DNA of 64,000 nt from the NCBI GenBank assembly GCA_044226785.1, contig JBGAGK010000013.1:62001-126000 (forward strand). Direction: 5' to 3'. The notes under the pieces were generated by a model that made no database searches, was not told the origin of the DNA, and saw only the letters and a list, made by a program, of their open reading frames with translations. The stretch's first letter is position 1. Each line of letters begins with the position of its first letter. The translations under genes and the position numbers were made by a program. The DNA comes from TMP-86 sp039807285 (GTDB taxonomy: Bacteria; Pseudomonadota; Gammaproteobacteria; Steroidobacterales; Steroidobacteraceae). Of this stretch, positions 8,938 to 16,333 are shown in pieces.

Positions 8938-9618
8938 ATGCATATCCTGGTTGTAGAAGATGACGAGACCGCGCGGGAGTTCCTGGCGCGGGCGCTGCGC
9001 GAGGCGGGGCACAATGTGGACACTGCGGCCGATGGCCTGGACGGCCTGCATCTGGCCACTTCGAATGCCCCGGAGGTGATGATCGTCGATCGGATGCTGC
9101 CCAGACTGGATGGGCTCGCGCTCATTTCCTCGTTGCGCGCCACCGGTCACAGGACTCCGGTGCTGATCCTGAGCGCACTCGGCGACGTGGACGACCGCAT
9201 CACGGGGCTCCGGGCCGGCGGCGATGACTATCTCACCAAACCCTATCACCTGTCGGAACTGATGGCACGGGTGGATGCGCTGGCACGTCGCGGCCAGGCT
9301 GCCGGTGAGATCGTGACCCGGCTCCGGGTTGCCGACCTGGAACTGGACCGCATGACGCGCCGGGTCAGCCGTGCGGGGCGCAGGATCGAACTGACTGCGC
9401 GCGAATTCCAGCTGCTCGAGTACCTGATGCGTCACAGCGGCCAGGTGGTCACTCGCACCATGCTGCTCGAAGGCGTCTGGGACTATCACTTCGATCCGCA
9501 GACCAATGTCATCGACGTGCACATCAGCCGGTTGCGACACGCCATCGACAAGGATTTCACCAGGCCGCTCCTGCACACCGTTCGCGGCGCCGGCTACAGT
9601 CTGCGCGAAGAGGAATAG
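8938..9618 (+). CDS. OmpR-family response regulator (CusR/CopR-like) inside the flagellar cluster
   Basis: The 226-residue protein has a receiver domain (VVEDDETARE; phospho-accepting Asp51 in VDRMLPRLDG; Lys in LTKPYHLSEL) and a C-terminal winged-helix DNA-binding domain (ELTAREFQLLEYLMRHSGQV; VIDVHISRLRHAIDKDF; VRGAGYSL). It resembles CusR/QseB-type regulators. It is immediately followed by its kinase three bases downstream. Its location between fliK and fliL, normally adjacent in related bacteria, is unusual. Nothing in the sequence shows its target genes. Motility genes, an efflux system or its own operon are all possible. Confidence 0.9.
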   Translation: MHILVVEDDETAREFLARALREAGHNVDTAADGLDGLHLATSNAPEVMIVDRMLPRLDGLALISSLRATGHRTPVLILSALGDVDDRITGLRAGGDDYLTKPYHLSELMARVDALARRGQAAGEIVTRLRVADLELDRMTRRVSRAGRRIELTAREFQLLEYLMRHSGQVVTRTMLLEGVWDYHFDPQTNVIDVHISRLRHAIDKDFTRPLLHTVRGAGYSLREEE

Positions 9619-9621
9619 GGG

Positions 9622-11019
9622 GTGAAGAGCTCGCGCCGCTTCGCCGGCGTGCTCGCCACCTCGCGGTTCCGCATTTCCATCGCCTACTCGCTGGTGTTCT
9701 CGCTGGGTGCGGCCCTGCTGCTGTCCATCGTCTACCTGGCCGTCTCGAACGTGGTCGAGAGCGGCACCGACAACCTGATCGAAGCGGAAGTGCAGGGACT
9801 GCGTGAGCAGTACCGCGTGCTGTCGCGCGATGATTTCATCGAACTCATCGAACAGCGTTCGCAGGCGCAGGACGTGCGAGGTGCCGTGTACCTGATGGTG
9901 GACCCCGAGAACCGGCCGATCGCCGGAAATCTGCCGGAATGGCCGCAGACCGGAACATCCTCTGGCAAGTGGCTGGAATTCAAGGTATCCGTACCCTTTG
10001 GCATGCAGATGCGTGAGCACGACGTGCGGGCCCGCCGGTTCGTGTTGCCGGGCGGCTATCGGATGCTGGTCGGGCACGACGTGCAGGAACGGCACGACGT
10101 GAAGAACGTGATGCTGCGTGGCCTGGTGATCGCGGTGCTGCTGACCCTGTTGCTGGGGCTGGGCGGTGGCTTCTGGATGGGCCGCCGGATTCTGGCCCAG
10201 GCGGGTGCTGTCTCCGCGGTCGCGCAGCAGATCATGCGCGGGGATCTGTCCCAGCGCCTGCCGGTGCAGGATACGGATGACGAAATCGACCGGCTGGCCC
10301 GCGATATCAACAGCATGCTGGATCGCATCGAACAGCTCACGCTGGGCATGCGGACCGTGCTGGACAGCGCTGCGCACGACCTGCGGACACCGCTCAACCG
10401 GCTGCAGTCACGTGCCGAGGCCGGCATGGCCGTGGTACCCGCGGCATCTCCCGCCCACCAGGTGCTGGAGCAGGTGAGTGTGGAAGTCGATCGCATGCGC
10501 GACACGCTGGATGCATTGCTGCGCATCGCGCTCGCCGAGACCGGTACGGTGGCGCGTGAAACCGTGGATCTTTCCAGCCTCGTGGAGAGTGTCGCCGAAC
10601 TGTACGGGCCGTTGATCGAGGAGCGGCAGATCGGATTCGATCAGGACATCGCCGAATCGGTCAGCGTGCAGGGCAACCGGCAGTTGCTGGCGCAGGCGCT
10701 GGCCAACCTGCTCGACAATGCCATCAAGTTCACGCCGGCCGGGGGGCGCGTGCGCATTTGCCTGCAGCTGCGGCCCGAAGGGCCTCAGGTCAGCATTGCC
10801 GATACCGGACCCGGGATCCCCGAGGACAAGCGCGAGCTGGCGCTGGGGCGCCGGGTCCGGCTGGATACCGCGCGCGGGCTGCCTGGGTCAGGTCTGGGCC
10901 TGTCTCTCGTCTCGGCAGTCTCCAAGCTCCACGGCGCCCGCCTGGAACTTGAAGATGCGCATCCCGGCCTGATCGTGACCATCCGGTTTCCCGCCGCGCA
11001 CGCCGCGCCAAATTTCTGA
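9622..11019 (+). CDS. Membrane sensor histidine kinase paired with the upstream regulator
   Basis: This 465-residue kinase starts with GTG. Visible in order: a first membrane segment (about residues 13-40), a periplasmic sensor loop of roughly 120 residues with no recognised ligand motif, a second membrane segment (GLVIAVLLTLLLGLGGGFWM), a HAMP domain (DEIDRLARDINSMLDRIEQL), the HisKA H-box AAHDLRTPLNRLQ, and an ATPase domain with N-box LANLLDNAIKFTP, G1 DTGPGIP and G2 GSGLGLSLV. All catalytic motifs are present. It is co-transcribed with the OmpR-type regulator and precedes the fliL operon. The stimulus cannot be read from sequence. Confidence 0.9.
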   Translation: MKSSRRFAGVLATSRFRISIAYSLVFSLGAALLLSIVYLAVSNVVESGTDNLIEAEVQGLREQYRVLSRDDFIELIEQRSQAQDVRGAVYLMVDPENRPIAGNLPEWPQTGTSSGKWLEFKVSVPFGMQMREHDVRARRFVLPGGYRMLVGHDVQERHDVKNVMLRGLVIAVLLTLLLGLGGGFWMGRRILAQAGAVSAVAQQIMRGDLSQRLPVQDTDDEIDRLARDINSMLDRIEQLTLGMRTVLDSAAHDLRTPLNRLQSRAEAGMAVVPAASPAHQVLEQVSVEVDRMRDTLDALLRIALAETGTVARETVDLSSLVESVAELYGPLIEERQIGFDQDIAESVSVQGNRQLLAQALANLLDNAIKFTPAGGRVRICLQLRPEGPQVSIADTGPGIPEDKRELALGRRVRLDTARGLPGSGLGLSLVSAVSKLHGARLELEDAHPGLIVTIRFPAAHAAPNF

Positions 11020-11106
11020 CGCCGGATCCGGCACGTGCCATCCGGCAGGCCGGCGGGCATTCCACAAGCGTTTGAACAAGAAAGGTTTTTCTCCCGCTTC
11101 GTGGAG

Positions 11107-11122
11107 TGGTATGGATCTTGCT
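11107..11122 (+). promoter_or_regulatory. Candidate sigma-54 promoter upstream of fliL
   Basis: The sequence contains TGG, eight bases, then TTGCT, which is the -24/-12 arrangement recognised by RpoN (GG-N10-GC). It lies about 43 bases before the fliL start in the 145-base gap after the kinase gene. RpoN control of fliL operons, with FleQ or FleR as activator, is established in polar flagellates. This site is a pattern match only. Confidence 0.5.
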
Positions 11123-11164
11123 TGCCAGCCTTGAGCGAGACCTTTCGCACGAGGATTCATACCC

Positions 11165-11713
11165 ATGGCAGAAGAAGCCGAAAGCGCACCCGTCGCCGCA
11201 CCGAAACCCCAGGGTGCCGGCAGCAAGCTCATCAATGCGATCGGGATATTCGTCCTTTGCCTCGGCGCCGTGGTGGCCGGTGGCTTCATCAATGCCTCCC
11301 TGCATCCGATGCCGGCCCTGAAACTGGGCGCTGATGGCAGGATCATGCCGATACCGCCCGAGAAGAGCGCGCATGGCGAGCATGGCGACAGCGCCAAGGC
11401 TGCGATCTATTACGCCATAGACCCGCCGCTGGTGGTCAATTTCGAGGATGCCTCGGCCGTGCGCTTCCTGCAGGTCACCATCGAGGTCATGGCGCGAGAC
11501 CAGAAGGCCATCGACGGCGTGCAGAAGAACGTGCCGCTGATCCGCAACAACCTGCTGATGCTGATCAGCAATCGCGACTACAAGACCCTGATGTCGCGCG
11601 AAGGCAAGGAGAAGCTGCGCGGCGAAGCGCTCGCCGAGGTGCGCAAGATCACCACGAAGGAAGGCACTCCACCCATCGACGACCTGCTGTTCACCAGCTT
11701 CGTGGTGCAGTGA
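11165..11713 (+). CDS. fliL: Flagellar basal body-associated protein FliL
   Basis: FliL is a single-pass inner-membrane protein around the stators that supports torque at high load. The 182-residue product has a short cytoplasmic Ala/Pro-rich N-terminus, one membrane segment (IGIFVLCLGAVVAGGFINAS, about residues 22-42) and the periplasmic FliL domain (PPLVVNFEDASAVRFLQVTI; VPLIRNNLLMLISNRDYKTL; GKEKLRGEALAEVRKI). It is the first gene of the fliLMNOPQR-flhBA run and follows a candidate sigma-54 promoter. Its stop overlaps fliM. Confidence 0.94.
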   Translation: MAEEAESAPVAAPKPQGAGSKLINAIGIFVLCLGAVVAGGFINASLHPMPALKLGADGRIMPIPPEKSAHGEHGDSAKAAIYYAIDPPLVVNFEDASAVRFLQVTIEVMARDQKAIDGVQKNVPLIRNNLLMLISNRDYKTLMSREGKEKLRGEALAEVRKITTKEGTPPIDDLLFTSFVVQ

Positions 11714-12669
11714 TGACGCAGCCGGAAGATGAGCCCGCGCAGGAAACAACGGACAGCGTCCTGACCGAAAGCGAGACGGCGGCGCTCCTGCAGGAGGAGG
11801 GTGGGGGAATCCGCCCCTACGATCTGTGCGCCCAGCGGATCAACCGCATGTGCCTGCCCAACCTCGAGTACGTGGCCAAGGGACTTGCGCCACGCGCCGC
11901 GGCGGCGATGGGCGCCTTTCTGGGGCGCGAGGTCACGGTGCGTTTCGATGCACTGGGCCGGCGCAAGTCCGGCGACGTGCTGGCCGCGCTGCCGAACCCG
12001 GGTGCGCTTGCCGTCCTGCGCATCGCGCCGCTTCCCGAAGAGGGTCTGCTGACACTGGATCCGAAGCTCCTGCTGGCGCTGCTCGATGGTTTTTTCGGCG
12101 GCAGCGGCAAGGTGTCCGCCGATCCGATGGCGGCAGCATCCGGAGCGGCCCAGCGCTTTTTCGCAAGCATGCTCAAGCGTCTGGCACCCGAATTCAACGC
12201 GGCCTGGGCACCGGTCAACACCGTCCAGCTGGAAATCGTGAAGCAGGAGCACGATGCGCGGTTCATCCAGCTCGGTGCGGCATCCGACACCATGATCGTG
12301 GTCCGCTACGCAGTCGAGTTCTGCGGAACTTCGGGCGCACTCGACTGGATGCTGCCCGAGACGCAGATCGCTCCGATCCGCGAGATCCTGGCGGCAGACG
12401 GCCATGCACAGCAGCCGGGTGAGCAGCCCTCGTGGGCTCCGATCCTGGCAACTGCCCTGCATGCCGCGCAACTGGAAACACGGGCTGTTCTGGGCTCCGC
12501 GAGGATGAGCCTGCGCGAGCTGGTGATGCTCTCGCCCGGTGACGTGATCCCCATCGATGCGCCGGAGCAGGCGGTGCTGATGGCGCAGGACGTGCCGATC
12601 TGGCTGGGCCGATTCGGCGTGTCCCAGGGCCACAATGCATTGAAGATACTTCGAGGAGCAAACACATGA
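11713..12669 (+). CDS. fliM: Divergent flagellar motor switch protein FliM
   Basis: FliM is the C-ring protein that binds phosphorylated CheY and joins FliG to FliN. The product of about 318 residues aligns by position and by blocks (RPYDL near residue 35; LDPKLLLALLDGFFGGSGK; AWAPVNTVQLEIVKQEHDA; MLPETQIAPIREIL). It differs throughout from classical FliM. The N-terminal CheY-binding peptide, normally LSQxEIDALL, reads LTESETAALL here, losing the key Ile and Asp. The C-terminal SpoA-like domain (ARMSLRELVMLSPGDVIPID) is present. The divergence is even along the protein, which argues against a simple sequencing lesion. It starts at a TGATG junction with fliL; a GTG three bases earlier is also possible. 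Confidence 0.85.
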   Translation: MTQPEDEPAQETTDSVLTESETAALLQEEGGGIRPYDLCAQRINRMCLPNLEYVAKGLAPRAAAAMGAFLGREVTVRFDALGRRKSGDVLAALPNPGALAVLRIAPLPEEGLLTLDPKLLLALLDGFFGGSGKVSADPMAAASGAAQRFFASMLKRLAPEFNAAWAPVNTVQLEIVKQEHDARFIQLGAASDTMIVVRYAVEFCGTSGALDWMLPETQIAPIREILAADGHAQQPGEQPSWAPILATALHAAQLETRAVLGSARMSLRELVMLSPGDVIPIDAPEQAVLMAQDVPIWLGRFGVSQGHNALKILRGANT

Positions 12670-13010
12670 GTTCTCCGCAAACACGGCCCGAGAGCGCTGC
12701 CCGCGCAGAGTTCGGCGAACTGGGTGCGGGTGCTGCGACCGGCGGCAAGGAGATGAACATCAACCTGATCCTCGACGTCGCAGTGACGCTGTCACTGGAG
12801 GTGGGCCGCGCACGCATGTCGGTGCGTGACCTGCTGCAGCTGACCCCTGGTGCCATCGTCGAGCTGGATCGCATGGCCGGCGAACCGCTGGACGTGCTGG
12901 TGAACGGCGTGCGGGTCGCGCGGGGCGAAGTGGTGGTCGTGAACGACAAGTTCGGCATCCGGCTCACGGAGGTCGTCAGCCAGTCCGAGCGCATGGAACA
13001 GGTGCAATGA
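12666..13010 (+). CDS. fliN: Flagellar motor switch protein FliN
   Basis: FliN forms the lower C-ring and helps dock FliH-FliI. The 114-residue protein has a variable N-terminus of about 35 residues, then a complete SpoA domain: LILDVAVTLSLEVGRARMSV, LLQLTPGAIVELDRMAGEPL, VLVNGVRVARGEVVVVNDKF and GIRLTEVVSQSER. The ATG overlaps the fliM stop and the stop overlaps fliO, so translation is probably coupled across the switch and export genes. Confidence 0.96.
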   Translation: MSSPQTRPESAARAEFGELGAGAATGGKEMNINLILDVAVTLSLEVGRARMSVRDLLQLTPGAIVELDRMAGEPLDVLVNGVRVARGEVVVVNDKFGIRLTEVVSQSERMEQVQ

Positions 13011-13369
13011 CCGCAGCGCCCCCCGGTTCCGCCATCAGCGTGCCCGGTGCGGGTTTGCTGCAGCTGACGGCGACCCTGATGCTGGTGGTGGCGCTCATCT
13101 TCGCGATCACCTGGGTGGTGAAGCGCTTCCATCTCGTCAGGCCACGTCGCAGCCGCGCCATGAGCGTCATCGACGAGATGGCGCTGGGTCCGCGCGACCG
13201 CGTGATCCTCATGCAGGTCGGGCAGTCGCAATGGCTGCTGGGTGTGAGCTCCGCGGGTCTCACTGCGCCGGTGCCCCTGGCCACTCCCGTCGAGCTTCCG
13301 CCGGCCGATACACCGGGTTTCGCCGACCGCATGCGCGAGATCCTGCAGCGTCCCGGGAGCGGCGCGTGA
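13007..13369 (+). CDS. fliO: Flagellar export protein FliO
   Basis: FliO is a small bitopic membrane protein that helps assemble the FliP pore of the export gate. The 120-residue product has one membrane segment (LLQLTATLMLVVALIFAITW, about residues 15-38) and a cytoplasmic domain with the FliO pattern (MSVIDEMALGPRDRVILMQV; WLLGVSSAGLTAPVPL). It overlaps fliN at its start and fliP at its stop. Confidence 0.92.
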   Translation: MTAAPPGSAISVPGAGLLQLTATLMLVVALIFAITWVVKRFHLVRPRRSRAMSVIDEMALGPRDRVILMQVGQSQWLLGVSSAGLTAPVPLATPVELPPADTPGFADRMREILQRPGSGA

Positions 13370-14133
13370 GAATCACGCTACCGGTGGTGCTGGTGCTGGC
13401 GCTGCTGTGGGGCGTCAGCGCACAGGCTGCGGATGCAGCCCTGCCGGCCGCCGGAGCGGTGCTGCCGGCCTTGACGGTGAAGACCGGCGCCGGCGGCGCG
13501 CAGACCTACTCGCTTACATTCCAGGTCCTGATCCTGATGACGGCGCTTACGCTCCTGCCCGCCATCCTGCTGTCGATGACCGCCTTCACCCGCATCATCA
13601 TCGTCCTGTCCATCCTGAGACAGGCGCTCGGTCTCGCCCAGACACCGCCCAACCAGGTGCTGATGGGCCTTGCGCTGTTCCTCACCCTGTTCGTGATGAG
13701 CACCACCCTGAACCAGTCGTTCACCCAGGGGATAAAGCCCTACATGGATGGTCAGCTGGCCGGCGAGGTGGCGATCGAGCGGGCCGTCAAGCCGCTCAAG
13801 CGCTTCATGATGGCGCAGACACGCGAGAACGACCTGACCCTGTTCACGCGCCTGTCGGGCAGGAGCTCGTTCAGCAGTCCCGACGATGTGCCGCTGTCGG
13901 TGCTGCTGCCGACGTTCCTGAGCAGCGAACTGAAGACCGCATTCCAGATCGGCTTCATGGTGTTCATCCCGTTCCTGGTCATCGATCTGGTGGTGGCGAG
14001 CGTGCTGATGTCGATGGGCATGATGATGCTCTCTCCCATGCTGGTATCGCTGCCTTTCAAGATCATGCTGTTCGTGCTGGTGGATGGCTGGACGCTGCTG
14101 CTCGGCACCCTTGCATCGAGTTTTCATACGTGA
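13366..14133 (+). CDS. fliP: Flagellar type III export gate protein FliP
   Basis: FliP is the main subunit of the FliPQR export pore. The 255-residue product starts at a GTG overlapping the fliO stop and has a cleavable-looking signal peptide (LVLALLWGVSAQA). The highly conserved FliP blocks follow: LTLLPAILLSMTAFTRIIIV, LSILRQALGLAQTPPNQVL, the MSTTLNQ region, LLPTFLSSELKTAFQIGF and MGMMMLSPMLVSLPFKIMLF. Several membrane segments are evident. An open frame extends upstream, but the signal peptide fixes the start. Confidence 0.96.
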   Translation: MRITLPVVLVLALLWGVSAQAADAALPAAGAVLPALTVKTGAGGAQTYSLTFQVLILMTALTLLPAILLSMTAFTRIIIVLSILRQALGLAQTPPNQVLMGLALFLTLFVMSTTLNQSFTQGIKPYMDGQLAGEVAIERAVKPLKRFMMAQTRENDLTLFTRLSGRSSFSSPDDVPLSVLLPTFLSSELKTAFQIGFMVFIPFLVIDLVVASVLMSMGMMMLSPMLVSLPFKIMLFVLVDGWTLLLGTLASSFHT

Positions 14134-14399
14134 CTCCCGCCACCGTCATGGATCTGGGGCATCAGGCACTGCTCGTGACCTCGATGATCGCAGCCCCGCT
14201 CCTGCTGATGGCCCTGGTCGCGGGTCTTCTCATCGGCATCCTGCAGGCTGCGACCCAGATCAACGAGGCGACGCTGAGTTTCATCCCGAAACTGCTGATG
14301 CTGGTGCTGACGCTGCTCGTGGCCGGACCGTGGATGCTGCGGGTGCTGGTCGACTACACGCATGACCTGTTCACCAGCATTCCCGGAATGATCGGCTGA
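14130..14399 (+). CDS. fliQ: Flagellar type III export gate protein FliQ
   Basis: This 89-residue two-helix membrane protein is part of the FliPQR pore. The conserved FliQ sequence is clear: LLLMALVAGLLIGILQAATQ, INEATLSFIPKLLMLVLTLL, then WMLRVLVDYTHDLF. It starts at a GTG overlapping the fliP stop; an in-frame ATG lies 18 bases further in and could also be used. fliR begins nine bases downstream. Confidence 0.94.
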   Translation: MTPATVMDLGHQALLVTSMIAAPLLLMALVAGLLIGILQAATQINEATLSFIPKLLMLVLTLLVAGPWMLRVLVDYTHDLFTSIPGMIG

Positions 14400-14408
14400 G
14401 GGCGCAGC

Positions 14409-15206
14409 ATGGCTGTGAGCGAAATTCAGGTCGACGCAGGCGAAGTCGCCGGGCAGCTCCTGCGCATCTGGTGGCCGCTGCTGCGCGTCAGCGGCTTCAT
14501 GCTGGTCGCACCGGTGCTGGGCTCGTCCATGGTGCCGAGGACCGTCCGTATCGTCCTTTCGGTGGCTCTGGCCCTGATGCTGGCGCCGTTCGCATCGGTG
14601 CCGCGCGACCTGTCGATCTTTTCGGCCGCGGGGGTGCTGGCCTCCGTCAACCAGCTGTTGATCGGCATCGCCATCGCGCTGGTGGTGCAGCTGGTGTTCG
14701 ATGCGCTGGCCCTGGCCGGCCAGACCACTTCCATGACCATGGGGTTGGGATTCGCCACGCTGGTCGATCCGCAGCGCGGTGCCAACACGGCGGTGCTGGG
14801 CCAGATGTTCACCATTTTCGGAACCCTGGCGTACCTGTCGGTCGATGGCCATCTTCGGCTGATCGGGACGCTGGCCCACAGTTTCCAGACCATTCCGGTC
14901 GTTGCGGATGGACTGGGGGGCGGTCTGCTGGGTGCCGTTCCTGCCTGGGGCGCGCGGGTGTTCGAAGCGGGCTTGCTGATCGCCCTGCCGGTCACGGTCG
15001 CACTGCTCATCGTGAATCTGGCGCTGGGTGTGGTGACCCGTGCGGCGCCTCAGCTGAATCTGTTCGGCATCGGATTCCCGATCACCATGCTGGCCGGATT
15101 TTTCGCACTGATGGCCGGGCTCGACAGCCTGATTGGCGGCATGCTGAACCTGCTGCAGGATGCACTGCAGACGGCCGCAGGTCTCGTTGACATGGGTGTG
15201 CATTGA
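14409..15206 (+). CDS. fliR: Flagellar type III export gate protein FliR
   Basis: FliR completes the FliPQR export channel in the inner membrane. The 265-residue protein has about six membrane segments and the family blocks LLRVSGFMLVAPVLGSSMVP, VQLVFDALALAGQTTSMTMG and LGVVTRAAPQLNLFGIGFPI. Length is typical. Its stop overlaps flhB. Confidence 0.95.
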   Translation: MAVSEIQVDAGEVAGQLLRIWWPLLRVSGFMLVAPVLGSSMVPRTVRIVLSVALALMLAPFASVPRDLSIFSAAGVLASVNQLLIGIAIALVVQLVFDALALAGQTTSMTMGLGFATLVDPQRGANTAVLGQMFTIFGTLAYLSVDGHLRLIGTLAHSFQTIPVVADGLGGGLLGAVPAWGARVFEAGLLIALPVTVALLIVNLALGVVTRAAPQLNLFGIGFPITMLAGFFALMAGLDSLIGGMLNLLQDALQTAAGLVDMGVH

Positions 15207-16333
15207 TGGCCGCCTCAGAGGACAGCGAGCGCACCGAACAGCCATCCCAGCGCCGCCTGCAACAGGCCCGTGAGCGCGGGCAGGTGCCGCGCTCACGCGA
15301 GTTGACCAGCTTTGCCGCCATGATCGGCGGGAGCCTGGCATTGCTGGCCATGAGTTCCTCGTTGCCCGCCTGTCTCGCGGGCATCATGCGCCGTTCCATG
15401 ACCCTGGATGCGGCCGACATGGACGATCCGGCCGCCCTGTCGCGACTGCTGTCCTCGCAGGCCGTCACGGCCGTGTGGGCTCTGGGCCCCCTGTTCGCGG
15501 TGCTCCTGGCGCTGGTGCTCCTGGCCTCCATTGCACTCGGTGGCTGGAATGTGAGTGCCCAGGCCGTTGCGTTCGATTTTTCCCGTCTGAGCCCCGCCGC
15601 CGGTCTGAAGCGGATGTTCGGGCTGCATGGCCTGGGCGAACTGGGCAAGGCCCTGCTCAAGTTCCTGATGGTCGGTGGCATGTGCACCATGGTGGTGTGG
15701 TGGCTGTCAGGGGATGTGCTGCATCTGTCGGTCATGGCGCCGAGGGCCGCCATCGGCCATGCCGCTGCGCTGATGTCGCGTGCCTTCGTATGGCTGTGCG
15801 CCGCCCTGGCGGTGGTCGCCGCCGTGGATGTGCCGCTGCAGCTGTACCAGTACAGGCGTTCGCTGAAGATGAGCCGGCACGAGCTGCGCGAGGAAGCCAA
15901 GGAAACCGATGGCCGCCCGGAAGTGAAAGGGCGCATCCGGCAGATGCAGCAGCAGCTGGCACGCCGCCGCATGATGCAGGCGGTTCCGACCGCGGATGTG
16001 GTCATCGTCAATCCCGAGCATTTCGCGGTCGCGCTCCGGTATGAGCCGGCCCGGATGCGGGCGCCGCGGGTGGTCGCCAGGGGCGTGGACCTGATTGCCC
16101 TCAACATCCGGCGCATCGCCGAGGAAAACCGCGTTCCGGTGTTCGAATCCCCGAAGCTGGCACGTGCCCTGTATCGAAGCACGGACCTGAATGAGGAGAT
16201 CCCCGCGGGCCTGTACCTGGCAGTGGCGCAGGTCCTGTCCTACCTGTTCCGGATCAGGAGCCTCGATCCGACCCAGGCGGCGCGCATGGCGCGGCCCGAC
16301 CCTGATGTGGGCGAGGAGTTCGACGCATCATGA
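15206..16333 (+). CDS. flhB: Flagellar export switch protein FlhB
   Basis: FlhB is the export-gate component whose self-cleaved C-terminal domain switches secretion from hook to filament substrates. The product of about 375 residues has the N-terminal signature SERTEQPSQRRLQQARERGQ, four membrane segments and a C-terminal domain with KMSRHELREEAKETDGRPEVKG. The autocleavage site reads NPEH, a Glu variant of the usual NPTH; the catalytic Asn-Pro is kept. The downstream HFAVALRY block is conserved. The ATG overlaps the fliR stop. Confidence 0.96.
   Translation: MAASEDSERTEQPSQRRLQQARERGQVPRSRELTSFAAMIGGSLALLAMSSSLPACLAGIMRRSMTLDAADMDDPAALSRLLSSQAVTAVWALGPLFAVLLALVLLASIALGGWNVSAQAVAFDFSRLSPAAGLKRMFGLHGLGELGKALLKFLMVGGMCTMVVWWLSGDVLHLSVMAPRAAIGHAAALMSRAFVWLCAALAVVAAVDVPLQLYQYRRSLKMSRHELREEAKETDGRPEVKGRIRQMQQQLARRRMMQAVPTADVVIVNPEHFAVALRYEPARMRAPRVVARGVDLIALNIRRIAEENRVPVFESPKLARALYRSTDLNEEIPAGLYLAVAQVLSYLFRIRSLDPTQAARMARPDPDVGEEFDAS

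Noticed and set aside
16000..16030. FlhB autocleavage motif reading NPEH instead of NPTH
   Set aside because: The catalytic Asn-Pro-x-His is kept and the Glu variant is tolerated, so I do not treat it as a broken protein.
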